A DNA stretch of 64,000 nt from positions 2,895,001-2,959,000 of the forward strand of contig NZ_CP067134.1 in NCBI RefSeq assembly GCF_028553765.1, given 5' to 3'. The position numbers and the translations under genes were made by a program. The notes beneath the pieces are model-generated. The model searched no databases and was not told the origin of the DNA. It saw only the letters and a program-made list of their open reading frames with translations. Source of the stretch: Paracoccus stylophorae. GTDB lineage: Bacteria > Pseudomonadota > Alphaproteobacteria > Rhodobacterales > Rhodobacteraceae. Below, in pieces: positions 46,153 through 55,375 of this stretch; positions within the stretch are counted from its first letter, which is position 1; each line of letters starts with the position of its first letter.

Positions 46153-47181
46153 ATGACGCCGCGCCGCGCCCTTCTGACCGGACATTTCTCGACCGTCGGC
46201 GATGTCGAGGTGCTGCACCAGGTCCAGACGCGGCTTGACGCCGTGGGGATGCCTTACGCGGTCACGCCGTTCAGCCAGCACCGCGTCAAAAGCGACCCGT
46301 CATGGGTGCCGGCCGACGCGCTGGACCCGTCGGAATTCACCCATCTGTTCGTCATCTGCGGCCCTTATGCGCCCGACTATCCTGCCGAATATCCATGGAT
46401 TTTCGGGCGGTTCCGCCACTGCACGCAGATCGGCGTCAACCTGACCATGGTCGCGCCGCTGGAAAGCTGCAACCCGTTCGACGCGCTGATCGAACGCGAC
46501 AGCGACCGCAGCGTGCGCCCCGATCTCAGCTTCCTGACCGACGCGCCCCGGGTGCCGGTCGTCGGCCTGTGCCTTGTCCAGTCTCAGCGGGAATACGGAA
46601 ACCGCCAGCAACACGATGTGGCCGCGCGCCGCCTGCGCGACGTGATCCGCAGCACCGGGGCGGCCATCGTCGAGCTTGACACTGCCCTGCCTCGGTCCAT
46701 GAACCACGCCGGCATCGGCACCCCCGAGGAATTCGAATCGATCTGCGCCCGCCTTGACGCTGTGGTGACGACACGGCTGCATGGGACGGTGCTGGCCCTG
46801 AAATGCGGGGTGCCGGTCGTGGCGGTGGACGCGATCCGTGGCGGCGACAAGGTCACGCGGCAGACGCGATTGCTGGGCTGGCCCGAAAGCTACGTTCTTG
46901 ATGAAACCCCGGACGAAACGCTGGCCGGGGCGCTGCGCCGCTGCCTGACCCCCCAGATGCGGCAATCGGCCCGCACCTGCGCGGCAGGGGCGCGCGACAT
47001 GCTGGCCGACTATGACGCGGCTTTTCTTGCGACGCTCGATGCGGCGGCCGATCCGTCCCGACGGCCGCCGATGCCGCCCCGGCGCGGCTGGCCAAGCCGG
47101 CTGGCTGCCCGTTACCGCAGATGGAAACGACGCTGGATTCCCAGCAGGCGCGCGGGAATGGGACCGGACGCGCATTCGTGA
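46153..47181 (+). CDS. Polysaccharide pyruvyl transferase family protein
   Basis: Adds pyruvate ketals to sugars in exopolysaccharides in characterised members. The 342-residue protein carries the family C-terminal signature DAVVTTRLHGTVLALKCG, VPVVAVD. The N-terminal half is divergent but has the expected alternating β/α pattern. The last ~40 residues are basic (Arg/Pro-rich). It is 13 nt after the previous gene. A transferase of another donor cannot be excluded. Confidence 0.75.
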   Translation: MTPRRALLTGHFSTVGDVEVLHQVQTRLDAVGMPYAVTPFSQHRVKSDPSWVPADALDPSEFTHLFVICGPYAPDYPAEYPWIFGRFRHCTQIGVNLTMVAPLESCNPFDALIERDSDRSVRPDLSFLTDAPRVPVVGLCLVQSQREYGNRQQHDVAARRLRDVIRSTGAAIVELDTALPRSMNHAGIGTPEEFESICARLDAVVTTRLHGTVLALKCGVPVVAVDAIRGGDKVTRQTRLLGWPESYVLDETPDETLAGALRRCLTPQMRQSARTCAAGARDMLADYDAAFLATLDAAADPSRRPPMPPRRGWPSRLAARYRRWKRRWIPSRRAGMGPDAHS

Positions 47182-47236
47182 CAGATATCAAGGCAACCAG
47201 AAACATGGGCACCGCCCCTTTCCCGCCGGAACCGCA

Positions 47237-48145
47237 ATGACCCAGAACCCCGTTCAGATCGCGTTCATCACCGATACGAACGCGTTGCAGCCGACCCTTG
47301 TGGCGATGTGGTCGGCCCTGCGTCACGCGACCGCCCCGGTGCGGGTGATCTTCGTCGGCATCGACCTCTCCGCGGCCGGGTGGTCGGCGGTCGAAACCAC
47401 CGTCGGGCGTTTTCCCGACGCCTCTGTCGATCCCGTCCGCTTCCACCGGGACCTGCTGCAGGACGTGCGCTCACCCTCCGCCTATATCTCCAGCGCCACG
47501 TTCGCGCGGCTGTTCCTGCACCGCTTCGTCTCGGGCCGGGTGCTTTATCTGGACGGCGACATCCTCGTGACCGGCGACCTGACCCGCATCGCCCGCGCCG
47601 ATCTGGACGGCCGGCCGGCCGCGGCGGTATGCGATTACGTGGTCCAGAAATGGGCAAGCCGTGTCGCGCAGGGCAAGGATCGCGGCGGCAAGGGTGCCCG
47701 CCGCCTTGAGCGGATCGCGCCCATCACCTGTCCTGCTCCTCCGGCGAGCTATGTCAATGCCGGGCTGATCCTGCTGGACATGGACCGGATCACCGCCGAA
47801 CCGGCCCTCGTCTCGCAGCTGGAGGATGTGCAGGCCGCCGCAACCTATCCGCTGGCCGATCAGGACCACCTGAACCGGGTCTTTGCCGGACGCATCCTGC
47901 ATCTGGGTCCGGAATGGAACTGTTCCTGGCGCAGGCTGACACGGCAAAGGCAGTATCAGGCCGCCACCGGCATCCCGACCGACCCGGCCACCGCGGCGAC
48001 CGGCCCGGTGGTCATCCACTATCACGGCAAATACAAGCCATGGCAGCCGGTGCCGCTGAAACACGCGCTGCGCGCCGCGCCGCTGGCATTTGAATACCGT
48101 CTGGCACGATCCCGCTTCCGCCGCGACACACGCCTGCCGGAATGA
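47237..48145 (+). CDS. Family 8 glycosyltransferase
   Basis: Retaining transferase of 302 residues similar to LPS galactosyl/glucosyl transferases. It starts IAFITDTNALQPTLVAMWSAL and includes RLFLHRFVSGRVLYLDGDILV, with the DXD motif DGD, then SYVNAGLILLDMD, YPLADQDHLNRVF and the C-terminal HYHGKYKPW that contacts the diphosphate. The ATG at 47237 was chosen. It is 55 nt after the pyruvyl transferase gene. Confidence 0.92.
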   Translation: MTQNPVQIAFITDTNALQPTLVAMWSALRHATAPVRVIFVGIDLSAAGWSAVETTVGRFPDASVDPVRFHRDLLQDVRSPSAYISSATFARLFLHRFVSGRVLYLDGDILVTGDLTRIARADLDGRPAAAVCDYVVQKWASRVAQGKDRGGKGARRLERIAPITCPAPPASYVNAGLILLDMDRITAEPALVSQLEDVQAAATYPLADQDHLNRVFAGRILHLGPEWNCSWRRLTRQRQYQAATGIPTDPATAATGPVVIHYHGKYKPWQPVPLKHALRAAPLAFEYRLARSRFRRDTRLPE

Positions 48146-48160
48146 CGAATCGGCGGCCCG

Positions 48161-48931
48161 CTACCGCCGCCGCACCCTGTCCCGCATCTGCCGCAGGACC
48201 GGCGACCGCCGCAACCCCCCCGCCGCCTGCCGCAGCACCGGCCAGCGGTCCCAGAACCGCAGCTCGGCGATGTCGCTGCGCGAGGATCGCTGCACGGCAA
48301 GCGGCTGGCGGCCGCCCAGCACCGTCATCTCGGGATACGCGGCGCGCATCCAGCAATAGGCGCCGTCCACATGCATCGGCCCGCCCTGCGGATCGCCCGG
48401 CGGCCGCGCCCGCATCGCCTCGAGATAAGGGACGGCGCGTTCGGAAAGCCGATGGCTGAAGCCTACGAAATGGGCCTGCGCAAACCGGTGCTCGGGCGAC
48501 AGCGCCAGCAGATGTTGCCCCACCGCCTGATCGCCCGGCTGCGGGTCCAGCGGCGCCACCGAATACAGCATGTCCCAGTCGATCCGTTCCAGATCGCCGC
48601 CGATTGCCGCCAGAATGGACGCGAAATCCGGCACGAAACTGGCATCGTCCTCCAGCATCAGGGCGCGCTGCACGCCATCCTCAAGGATCGCGCGATGCAC
48701 GCCCAGATGGCTCTCGAAACAGCCCCGCGCGCCGCGCGACGAGAAATTGCCTTCATCGGTGGGGAAACTGGCCGGAAACAGCGTCACCTCAGGGTGATCC
48801 AGGCTCAGCCCGATGCCGTTCAGCTCGGCCTCCATCTCGCGGCGGCGGTCGGCGCGATGGGCAAGATTGATGACATAGATGCGGTCGAAGACCGACAGCA
48901 GCGTTTCGGGGCTTGATCCCACCGGCACCAC
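48161..48931 (-). CDS. Family 25 glycosyltransferase (LOS/LPS type)
   Basis: Transferase of about 256 residues. Family 25 marks are IYVINLAHRADRR at the N-terminus, GARGCFESHLGVHRAIL, LMLEDDASF (the metal-binding acid motif) and GPMHVDGAYCWMRA. The start is one of several GTG codons (48931, 48928 or 48922); the AAAGG site favours 48922. It converges on the GT8 gene and lies downstream of pnp on the same strand, separated by a hairpin. Confidence 0.88.
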   Translation of the reverse strand: MVPVGSSPETLLSVFDRIYVINLAHRADRRREMEAELNGIGLSLDHPEVTLFPASFPTDEGNFSSRGARGCFESHLGVHRAILEDGVQRALMLEDDASFVPDFASILAAIGGDLERIDWDMLYSVAPLDPQPGDQAVGQHLLALSPEHRFAQAHFVGFSHRLSERAVPYLEAMRARPPGDPQGGPMHVDGAYCWMRAAYPEMTVLGGRQPLAVQRSSRSDIAELRFWDRWPVLRQAAGGLRRSPVLRQMRDRVRRR

Positions 48932-48945
48932 CTTTGCAATGTGAC

Positions 48946-48972
48946 GACAGCCCCGGACCGGCCGGGGCTGTC
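48946..48972. terminator. Hairpin terminator downstream of pnp
   Basis: A perfect 11-bp stem (GACAGCCCCGG and CCGGGGCTGTC) with a 5-nt loop, 40 nt past the pnp stop and just before the GT25 start. The T-rich tail TTTGATCTT is on the plus strand, so intrinsic termination of pnp on the minus strand would rely on the stem alone. Confidence 0.6.
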
Positions 48973-49011
48973 TTTGATCTTACAGCATTTTCAGCGCGGG
49001 TCGAAGCCCGT

Positions 49012-51150
49012 TCAGTCGGCGGTTTCTTCCCGCTTCTCGCTGATTTCCTCGCCGGTGTCCTGATCGACCATCTTCATGCCCAGGCGCACCTTGCCGCGGT
49101 CGTCAAAGCCCAGCAGCTTGACCTTGACCTCCTGGCCTTCCTGCAACGCCTCACTGGGATGGCCCAGGCGCTTGTTGGCGATCTGGCTGACATGGACCAG
49201 CCCGTCGCGCTTGCCGAAAAAGTTCACGAACGCGCCGAAATCGACCAGCTTGACGACCTTGCCGGTATAGATCTGGCCTTCCTCGGGCTCGGCCACGATC
49301 GAATGGATCATGTCGTAAGCCTTCTTGATGGCATCGCCATTGGCCGAGGCGATCTTGATCACGCCGTCGTCGTTGATGTCGACCTTGGCGCCCGAGACCT
49401 CGACGATCTCGCGGATCACCTTGCCGCCCGACCCGATCACTTCGCGGATCTTGTCGGTCGGGATCTGCATCGTCTCGATCCGCGGCGCGTGGGTCGAGAA
49501 CGAGCCCGCCTCGGTGATCGCCTTCGACATCTCGTTCAGGATGTGCAGCCGGCCGTCTTTGGCCTGCGCCAGCGCCTGTTCCATGATCTCGGGCGTGATC
49601 CCCGCGACCTTGATGTCCATCTGCAGGCTGGTGATCCCCGCCTCGGTGCCGGCGACCTTGAAGTCCATGTCGCCCAGATGATCCTCGTCGCCCAGAATGT
49701 CGGTCAGCACCGCATAGCGGCCGTCATCTTCCAGGATCAGACCCATCGCGACACCCGCGACCGGCGCCTTCAGCGGCACGCCCGCATCCATCATCGACAG
49801 CGACCCGCCGCAGACCGAGGCCATGCTGGACGACCCGTTCGATTCGGTGATCTCGCTGACGACGCGGATCGTATAGGGGAAATCGGTCGCCGCCGGCAGC
49901 ACCGCCTGCAGGGCGCGCCAGGCCAGCTTGCCGTGCCCGATCTCGCGCCGGCCCGGCCCCATCACCCGGCCGACCTCGCCCACGGAGTAGGGCGGAAAGT
50001 TGTAATGCAGCAGGAAGTTGCTGCGGAAATTGCCGTGCAGCGCGTCGATGATCTGTTCGTCGTCGCCGGTGCCCAGCGTGGTCACGACCAGCGCCTGCGT
50101 CTCGCCACGCGTGAACAGCGCCGATCCGTGCGTGCGCGGCAGGAAACCCACCTCGCTTTCGATGGCGCGCACGGTCTTGGTGTCGCGGCCGTCGATGCGG
50201 GCGCCGCCGCCGATGATGTCGCCGCGCAGAATGCCCGATTCCAGCTTCTTCAGCGCGCTGCCCAGATTGGGATCGGCCTGCTCGTCCTCGGACAGGCCGG
50301 CGACGATCTTGTCCTTCGCGGCCTCGATCGCGTCGCGACGCTCGCCCTTGTCGCGGATGGCATAGGCGGCGCGCATGTCGGCCTCGCCCAGCTCCTTCAC
50401 GCGCGAGGAAAGCGCGCTGTAATCGGGCGACCGGAAATCGAACGGCTCTTTCGCCGCCGCCTCGGCCAGATCCACGATCAGGTCGATGACCGGCTGCATC
50501 TGCTCGTGGCCGAACTTCACCGCGCCCAGCATCTCGTCCTCGGACAGCTCATAGGCTTCCGATTCGACCATCATCACCGCATCCTTGGTGCCGGCGACGA
50601 TCAGGTCCAGACGCTGTTCGGGATGGTGGCGCAGACCCTGCATGTCCTCGACATCCGGGTTCAGCACGTATTCGCCATCGACAAAGCCCACGCGCGCGGC
50701 CCCGATCGGCCCCATGAACGGCACGCCCGAAATGGTCAGCGCGGCGCTGGCCGCGATCATCGCCACCACGTCGGGATCGTTGACCAGATCGTGGCTCAGC
50801 ACGGTGCACATCACCAGCACTTCGTTCTTGAAGCCCGGCGCGAACAGCGGACGGATCGGCCGGTCGATCAGGCGCGCGGTCAGCGTCTCCTTCTCGGTCG
50901 GACGCGCCTCACGCTTGAAAAAGCCGCCCGGAACCTTGCCGGCGGCGTAATATTTTTCCTGGTAATGAACCGTCAGCGGGAAAAAATCCTGTCCCGGCTT
51001 GGGTTCGCGGGCGAAGGTCACGTTCGCCATGACGCTGGTCTCGCCCAGCGTGGCGACGACGCTGCCATCGGCCTGTCGGGCAACCTTGCCCGTTTCCAGC
51101 GTCAGGGTCTCCTGCCCCCACTGGATCGATTTTGTCACTTGATCAAACAT
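49012..51150 (-). CDS. pnp: Polyribonucleotide nucleotidyltransferase
   Basis: PNPase, a phosphorolytic 3'-5' exoribonuclease of the RNA degradosome, trimeric. It is 712 residues. Two RNase PH-like domains (about 1-230 and 310-540) include [27 protein letters not shown] (in part) and a [15 protein letters not shown] signature, followed by a KH domain ([15 protein letters not shown]) and a C-terminal S1 domain ([17 protein letters not shown]). It follows rpsO in the same orientation, the common rpsO-pnp order. Confidence 0.97.
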   Translation of the reverse strand: MFDQVTKSIQWGQETLTLETGKVARQADGSVVATLGETSVMANVTFAREPKPGQDFFPLTVHYQEKYYAAGKVPGGFFKREARPTEKETLTARLIDRPIRPLFAPGFKNEVLVMCTVLSHDLVNDPDVVAMIAASAALTISGVPFMGPIGAARVGFVDGEYVLNPDVEDMQGLRHHPEQRLDLIVAGTKDAVMMVESEAYELSEDEMLGAVKFGHEQMQPVIDLIVDLAEAAAKEPFDFRSPDYSALSSRVKELGEADMRAAYAIRDKGERRDAIEAAKDKIVAGLSEDEQADPNLGSALKKLESGILRGDIIGGGARIDGRDTKTVRAIESEVGFLPRTHGSALFTRGETQALVVTTLGTGDDEQIIDALHGNFRSNFLLHYNFPPYSVGEVGRVMGPGRREIGHGKLAWRALQAVLPAATDFPYTIRVVSEITESNGSSSMASVCGGSLSMMDAGVPLKAPVAGVAMGLILEDDGRYAVLTDILGDEDHLGDMDFKVAGTEAGITSLQMDIKVAGITPEIMEQALAQAKDGRLHILNEMSKAITEAGSFSTHAPRIETMQIPTDKIREVIGSGGKVIREIVEVSGAKVDINDDGVIKIASANGDAIKKAYDMIHSIVAEPEEGQIYTGKVVKLVDFGAFVNFFGKRDGLVHVSQIANKRLGHPSEALQEGQEVKVKLLGFDDRGKVRLGMKMVDQDTGEEISEKREETAD

Positions 51151-51339
51151 CTGATGTCCTCTGGGCGCGGGTCCGGCCCTCCGGGCGCGCCATGTCATGT
51201 GGCGGCCCCATTGCCGCCGCCCCGATCCTTATGCGTCGCCCCGGGGCCGGGCGTCACGTCACAGATTGTCGGCCAATACAGGAAAAGACCGGGCTTGAAA
51301 AGTGTCGGCCCGGAACCGCAGCCGCGCCCGCCCCTCGCC

Positions 51340-51400
51340 CTCTTTCCAAATACCTCGGGGGAGTCGCGCAGCGACGGGGGCAGCGCCCCCGACCCCGAGG
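51340..51400 (+). repeat. Extragenic repeat B, three-way-junction fold
   Basis: Core CTCTTTCC-AAATACC, then an outer stem CCTCGGGG (51353-51360) pairing with CCCCGAGG (51393-51400). The stem encloses two perfect small hairpins: GTCGC-GCA-GCGAC (51363-51375) and GGGGGC-AGC-GCCCCC (51376-51390). The core resembles repeats A and C; the folded part is best developed here. Confidence 0.7.
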
Positions 51401-51560
51401 CCGCCACGCGCAACGCCCGCAAGCGGTGTACAGGCTGTGCACCCCCGGTGCCGCCGCGGTGCATGGCCGGTGACGCGCCAAACCCGGCATTTCCCGGGTT
51501 TTCCGGCACGAACCGCCAAGCAGGTGCACGACGCAACGCCCGCCCCGTTGCGCAACGGCA

Positions 51561-51588
51561 AACGCCCGCCGCTGTCGCGACGGGCGTT
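51561..51588 (-). terminator. Terminator of rpsO
   Basis: Stem AACGCCCG (51561-51568) pairs with CGGGCGTT (51581-51588), extended by three inner pairs after one mismatch, with a TGTC loop. On the minus strand it ends in GTTTGCC, 22 nt after the rpsO stop. Confidence 0.6.
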
Positions 51589-51610
51589 CCGATCCGGTCC
51601 GTGGGCAATA

Positions 51611-51880
51611 TCAGCGGCGGATGCCCAGACGCTTGATGACGTCCTGATAACGGGCCTCTTCCTTGCCCTTCAGATAGTCCAGCAGCTTGCGGCGCTGCGC
51701 CACCAGCTTCAGAAGGCCACGACGCGAATGGTTGTCCTTCTTGTGGGTCTTGAAATGTTCGGTCAGCGTGGAAATGCGCGAGGTCAGGATCGCGATCTGC
51801 ACCTCGGGCGAACCGGTATCGCCTTCCTTCGTGCCAAAGTCCTTGATGACGCGGGCTTTTTCTTCGACAGTAATCGACAT
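51611..51880 (-). CDS. rpsO: 30S ribosomal protein S15
   Basis: Small-subunit protein that binds the 16S rRNA central domain. It is 89 residues, exact for S15. Landmarks are [35 protein letters not shown] and [19 protein letters not shown] precedes the ATG. A TTATAG hexamer (minus strand, near 51970-51980) could be a promoter -10. S15 autoregulation is known in E. coli; no such element was identified here. Confidence 0.98.
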   Translation of the reverse strand: MSITVEEKARVIKDFGTKEGDTGSPEVQIAILTSRISTLTEHFKTHKKDNHSRRGLLKLVAQRRKLLDYLKGKEEARYQDVIKRLGIRR

Positions 51881-52045
51881 CGGGGTCTCCTTTTCAGGTC
51901 AGGGTCATGGCGCAGGCCGGGATGTCGTCCAGCACAGGCCCGTGGAGCGCCGCGGCACCAACGCCGCATGGCCGGGCGGCTATAAAAGGTTTCGCCGCCA
52001 AAGGAAAGCCCCGCCATTCCGCCCGGTCCCGAAACCCTCGGACGA

Positions 52046-53035
52046 TCAGGCCAGACCGCGCCGCACGACGATATCCTCGGGCCGCAGACCCTCGGCCTGC
52101 AACAGCCGTCCGACCGCCGCGCCGTTGACCTCGATCAGGGTGCTGCCGTCCAGATCCTCGCGCAGTCCGATCTGCACGTCGTCCGGCACGTCCGGTCCCA
52201 GATGCAGGTGGATCACATCCTCCTCGGCGCTGAAATCGGCAATGATCGGCACGATCCCGCTGACCTCTTTCAGCACGAAACTGTCCGCCCCCGCCAGCCC
52301 CTCGGCATAGTCGCCCGCGCCCGGCTCCAGCGTGTCGTCGCCCTCGCCGCCATGCATCCAGACCATGTCCGCGTCGTCCGATCCGATCAGGCGATCGTTG
52401 CCGCGTCCGCCGTCCAGATCGTCCGCCCCGCCGCCCGAGATCAGCACATCGTCGCCGTCATTGCCCGACAGCCAGTCGGTCCCCGCGCCGCCCATCAGCG
52501 TGTCGTGCCCCTCGCCGCCGAAGATCGTGTCGTCGCCCGAATCGCCGGGGATCAGGTCGTCGCCGCCCTGCCCGCACAGCGAATCGTCGCCCGCACCGCC
52601 ATGGATGACATCGTTGCCGCCCGGTCCATAGACGGCATCGCCCTGCACCCAGTCATTCCCGTCCCCGGCATGGATCGTGTCGTCGCCGGCCCCGCCGCGC
52701 AGATCGTCGTCGCCGCCATGGCCCAGCATCAGGTCGGCGCCGTCGCCGCCCATCAACAGATCGGCCAGATCGCTGCCGACGACGGGTTCGAGGACGGGTT
52801 CGGGCGTCACCGGACCTGTCGGTTGGCCGTCCGTCGGACCGGTGCCCGCAGGCAGACCGGCCTCGCCCGTTTCGTCCCACGGATCGTCCGGCATGATCGG
52901 CGGCAGCGACCCGTCGCCGATATCGGCGGGCGGCAGATCGTCCGGGTCGGGTTCGGGTTCGGTCTGGGTCAGGCCCGTCATGTCCACGGCCAATCCGGCG
53001 ACCAGCAGCCCCACAAGCCCTGCCAACATGAACAT
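52046..53035 (-). CDS. RTX-type calcium-binding repeat protein with N-terminal membrane anchor
   Basis: A 329-residue acidic protein. The N-terminus is a hydrophobic helix (about 1-18), followed by an acidic Pro/Asp/Glu-rich linker (20-85). About eight to ten degenerate nonapeptide repeats of the GGxGxDxLx type (90-240; e.g. GGAGDDTIHAGDGND) should form a Ca-bound parallel β-roll. A non-repeat C-terminal domain (255-329) contains IADFSAEEDVIHLHLG, the end-cap usual after RTX rolls in roseobacter proteins. ATGs at 53035 and 53029 are both possible. Unlike secreted RTX toxins, it has an N-terminal hydrophobic segment and no obvious catalytic domain. Confidence 0.82.
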   Translation of the reverse strand: MFMLAGLVGLLVAGLAVDMTGLTQTEPEPDPDDLPPADIGDGSLPPIMPDDPWDETGEAGLPAGTGPTDGQPTGPVTPEPVLEPVVGSDLADLLMGGDGADLMLGHGGDDDLRGGAGDDTIHAGDGNDWVQGDAVYGPGGNDVIHGGAGDDSLCGQGGDDLIPGDSGDDTIFGGEGHDTLMGGAGTDWLSGNDGDDVLISGGGADDLDGGRGNDRLIGSDDADMVWMHGGEGDDTLEPGAGDYAEGLAGADSFVLKEVSGIVPIIADFSAEEDVIHLHLGPDVPDDVQIGLREDLDGSTLIEVNGAAVGRLLQAEGLRPEDIVVRRGLA

Positions 53036-53128
53036 GACGCAATCCTTCGACAAGGCCGCAGGGGCCGGTTCCCGCACGCAGGATAACCCACTGCAATGCC
53101 AGCCCGGAAACGCTTTCTTAATAGAAGG

Positions 53129-53632
53129 TTAACGCCATTCCGAGGGCCGGATCGCATAGCCGACATACAGCGGATGCCGCGGCGCGCCGGCGCGCGTCAG
53201 GCCAAGACACCAAAGCCGTGCCGCCCGTCTGCGCAGATCGGCCTCGACCCGCGCGCCGCGGCCAAGATGCGCCCCATGCACGCCCCAGGCGCACAGCACC
53301 ATATCGGCCCAATCCGCCGACTGCGCCAGAACCCGGTCATTGTCGGGCCCGACCGGATCCTCCGCCCGGCGCAGCACGCGCGGATCGGTCGCGCGGAACG
53401 CAAAGATGTTGGCGACCCGCATCGCGCCGAACCCAAGTGCGCGGGCGCGACGTTCGCAGCGTTCGACCGTGGGATCGTTGCGACGCTCATCGGCGGTCGA
53501 GGGGTTCAGCATCACGAACAACAGCCGCCCGCCGCCGCCCCATTCCCGCGTCAGCGCATAGCGATAGGTTTCGCAATCAGAATAGACCGCCGCGCTGTCC
53601 GCCCGGTCGTCGCGGTAACTGCGTGTGATCAT
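53129..53632 (-). CDS. DUF1643 family protein
   Basis: A 167-residue cytoplasmic protein that matches DUF1643 by LFVMLNPSTADERRNDPTVERC (in part), NIFAFRATDPRVL and a DMVLCAWGVHG stretch. The function of the family is unknown. The ATG at 53630-53632 was chosen; the upstream frame reads through the rpmJ terminator. It lies 28 nt past that terminator in the same orientation. Confidence 0.8.
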   Translation of the reverse strand: MITRSYRDDRADSAAVYSDCETYRYALTREWGGGGRLLFVMLNPSTADERRNDPTVERCERRARALGFGAMRVANIFAFRATDPRVLRRAEDPVGPDNDRVLAQSADWADMVLCAWGVHGAHLGRGARVEADLRRRAARLWCLGLTRAGAPRHPLYVGYAIRPSEWR

Positions 53633-53660
53633 GCCTTCCCCACACCGGAACCCGGCCATG

Positions 53661-53690
53661 AAAAAACCCGCCTGCAAGGGCGGGTGTTTT
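53661..53690 (-). terminator. Rho-independent terminator of rpmJ
   Basis: A 7-bp stem (ACCCGCC at 53666-53672, GGCGGGT at 53679-53685), 6-nt loop, followed on the minus strand by six T residues. It lies 35 nt beyond the rpmJ stop. Confidence 0.88.
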
Positions 53691-53719
53691 CGTCTTCGTC
53701 CGGTGATCCCGCGACCCAA

Positions 53720-53845
53720 TCAGCCCTGGCGGGCCTTGAAGCGGCGGTTGGTCTTGTTGATCACATAGATGCGGCCCTTGCGGCGCACGACCTGGCAGTC
53801 GCGGTGCCGGCTCTTGAGCGAGCGGAGCGAGTTGCGAACCTTCAT
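53720..53845 (-). CDS. rpmJ: 50S ribosomal protein L36 (type B)
   Basis: Small large-subunit protein of 41 residues. It begins [17 protein letters not shown] and ends [13 protein letters not shown], the type-B L36 form that lacks the full four-cysteine zinc ribbon (only Cys17 is present). The gene is too short for most ORF lists but has a strong terminator behind it and a normal ATG at 53843-53845. Zinc-independent L36 copies are often favoured when zinc is low; whether a zinc-binding copy exists elsewhere is unknown. Confidence 0.95.
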   Translation of the reverse strand: MKVRNSLRSLKSRHRDCQVVRRKGRIYVINKTNRRFKARQG

Positions 53846-53895
53846 CGGTCTTCTCCATCTTCGCGGCGCTGCGCAGCCGCCCTGGAAAACGAAAT

Positions 53896-53917
53896 GCCCC
53901 CGGTTGCGGCCGGGGGC
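53896..53917 (-). terminator. Hairpin downstream of tRNA-Val
   Basis: A perfect 8-bp stem, GCCCCCGG and CCGGGGGC, with a 6-nt loop. On the minus strand it is followed by ATTTCGTTTTCC. It begins about 10 nt after the CCA end of the tRNA. Confidence 0.8.
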
Positions 53918-53927
53918 GGCGAAACAA

Positions 53928-54002
53928 TGGTGGGCGGTACTGGGATCGAACCAGTGGCCACTACGATGTCAACGTAGTGCTCTACCGCTGAGCTAACCGC
54001 CC
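53928..54002 (-). tRNA. tRNA-Val (GAC)
   Basis: A full cloverleaf reads on the minus strand: acceptor GGGCGGT/ACCGCCC, D-loop AGCTCAGCGGTAGAGC, anticodon stem CTACG/CGTAG with loop TTGACAT giving anticodon GAC, and a T-arm CACTGGTTCGATCCCAGT. CCA is encoded (53928-53930). The discriminator base is A. Confidence 0.95.
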
Positions 54003-54137
54003 GTCCTTCGGTGATTCTGTCTGGATTCGTGTGGAAATCCCGGCCGAACCGCCTTGGTCCGCGATCCTATATAGCTGCAATGCGAGGGATTCAAGACCTA
54101 TCGGCACCACGAACTTTGCGGCTATAACGGGTCCGAT

Positions 54138-55028
54138 ATGCAGCAATGGCGGGGTCAGACCTTGTCGATAACCGACTTGCCCGTTTCGCTTGTCCGTCCC
54201 GACCGGTGGGTCAGCGGGGTGATCTTTGCATCGCCCCATTCCGGTCGCACCTATCCCGACTGGTTTCTGGATCGCACCCGCCTGCCGATGCCGGTTCTGC
54301 GGTCGTCCGAAGATGCGTTCGTCGACCGGCTGATCGCCTGCGCGCCCGAATTCGGCGCGGCGATGCTGTCGACGCAGGTGCCGCGCTGCATCGTCGATGT
54401 CAATCGCGGCGCGGACGAGATCGACCCGCTGGTGGTGCGCGGCGTGCAGCGCCATCCCCTGAACCAACGCACGCTGGCCGGGCTGGGCGTGATCCCGCGC
54501 GTCGTCTCGCAAGGGCGCGCGATCCACGACCATCCCATCGACCGGGCCGAGGCCGAACGCCGGATCGCTGCCTATTGGCGCCCCTATCACGACGCGCTTG
54601 GCGCGCTGATCGCCGAGGCGCGCGCCCGGTTCGGACAGGCGATCCTGATCGACATGCATTCGATGCCGCACGATGCGCTGTCGCATCTGCCCGGACCGCG
54701 CCCGGACATGGTGCTTGGAAACCGCCACGGCCTGTCGGCGGCGGCGCGCGTGTCGGATGCGGTGATCGCGGCGGTCGAGGCCGAAGGGTGGCGCATCCGG
54801 CGCAACTCACCCTTCTCGGGGGCTTATATCTGCGCGGCCTATGGCCGGCCCCGCCAGAACGTCCATGTCGTCCAGCTGGAGATCGACCGCGCGCTGTATA
54901 TGGACGAGGCAACGGTGACACCGCGCCCCGATTTCGACCGTTTCGCCGGGCGGATCGGGCGCGTGATCGCGCGGCTTTCGATGCTGGACGCGGGCGGCTG
55001 CGCCGGCGACCGCATCGCCGCCGAATAA
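54138..55028 (+). CDS. N-formylglutamate amidohydrolase
   Basis: Zn-dependent amidase that releases formate from N-formylglutamate in histidine breakdown, or a related N-formyl amino acid. It is 296 residues. The family signatures are FASPHSGRTYP near the N-terminus, SEDAFVDRL, VDVNRGADEIDP and a later LIDMHSMPHD, with His and Asp metal ligands. The C-terminus ends QLEIDRALYMDE, as in the family. No other hut genes are adjacent. Confidence 0.92.
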   Translation: MQQWRGQTLSITDLPVSLVRPDRWVSGVIFASPHSGRTYPDWFLDRTRLPMPVLRSSEDAFVDRLIACAPEFGAAMLSTQVPRCIVDVNRGADEIDPLVVRGVQRHPLNQRTLAGLGVIPRVVSQGRAIHDHPIDRAEAERRIAAYWRPYHDALGALIAEARARFGQAILIDMHSMPHDALSHLPGPRPDMVLGNRHGLSAAARVSDAVIAAVEAEGWRIRRNSPFSGAYICAAYGRPRQNVHVVQLEIDRALYMDEATVTPRPDFDRFAGRIGRVIARLSMLDAGGCAGDRIAAE

Positions 55029-55106
55029 CCGCCAGCCGGACCGGGACATGCAGATCGTGAACGCAGAACAATCCGTCGCTGTCAGGGCGCCTGCAGAGGT
55101 GTCGGA

Positions 55107-55352
55107 ATGATCTGGCTGAACGGGTGGATCTGGATCGCGGCGGCACTGATCCTGGCGGCGCTGGAACTGCTGGCGCCGGGATGGGTGTTCATCGGACTGG
55201 CCGCCGCGGTCGGGCTGATGGGCGTGCTGATGCTGTCCGACATCTGGTCTGCGGGTCTGCCTGTCACGCTGATGGTGACCGGAATTGGGGCGTCAATCGT
55301 CTGGCTGATCCTGCGGCGGGTGGCCGGGCGGCGCAGGCACAGAGGCGAGTGA
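55107..55352 (+). CDS. NfeD-like small membrane protein
   Basis: An 81-residue inner-membrane protein with two or three helices (about 5-22, 25-43 and 50-70) and LAALELLAPGWVFIGLAAAVGLMG, which resembles the membrane part of NfeD proteins. The soluble OB-fold C-terminal domain is missing and no stomatin gene follows, so it is a truncated or stand-alone form. Confidence 0.65.
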   Translation: MIWLNGWIWIAAALILAALELLAPGWVFIGLAAAVGLMGVLMLSDIWSAGLPVTLMVTGIGASIVWLILRRVAGRRRHRGE

Positions 55353-55375
55353 CGGCGCTTTTGGCGATGGGAAAC

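Larger units (their letters stand above)
51151..51610. other. rpsO-pnp intergenic region
   Basis: 460 bp with no convincing gene. It holds the rpsO terminator and extragenic repeat B, and should contain the pnp promoter or processing sites. A high-GC stretch (51480-51560) with repeated GCAACGCC-type words has no assigned function. Confidence 0.6.

Noticed and set aside
48913..51636. A 900-codon plus-strand open frame
   Set aside because: Antisense to pnp, rich in Arg/His/Asp from codon-position bias, no domain; pnp itself is certain.
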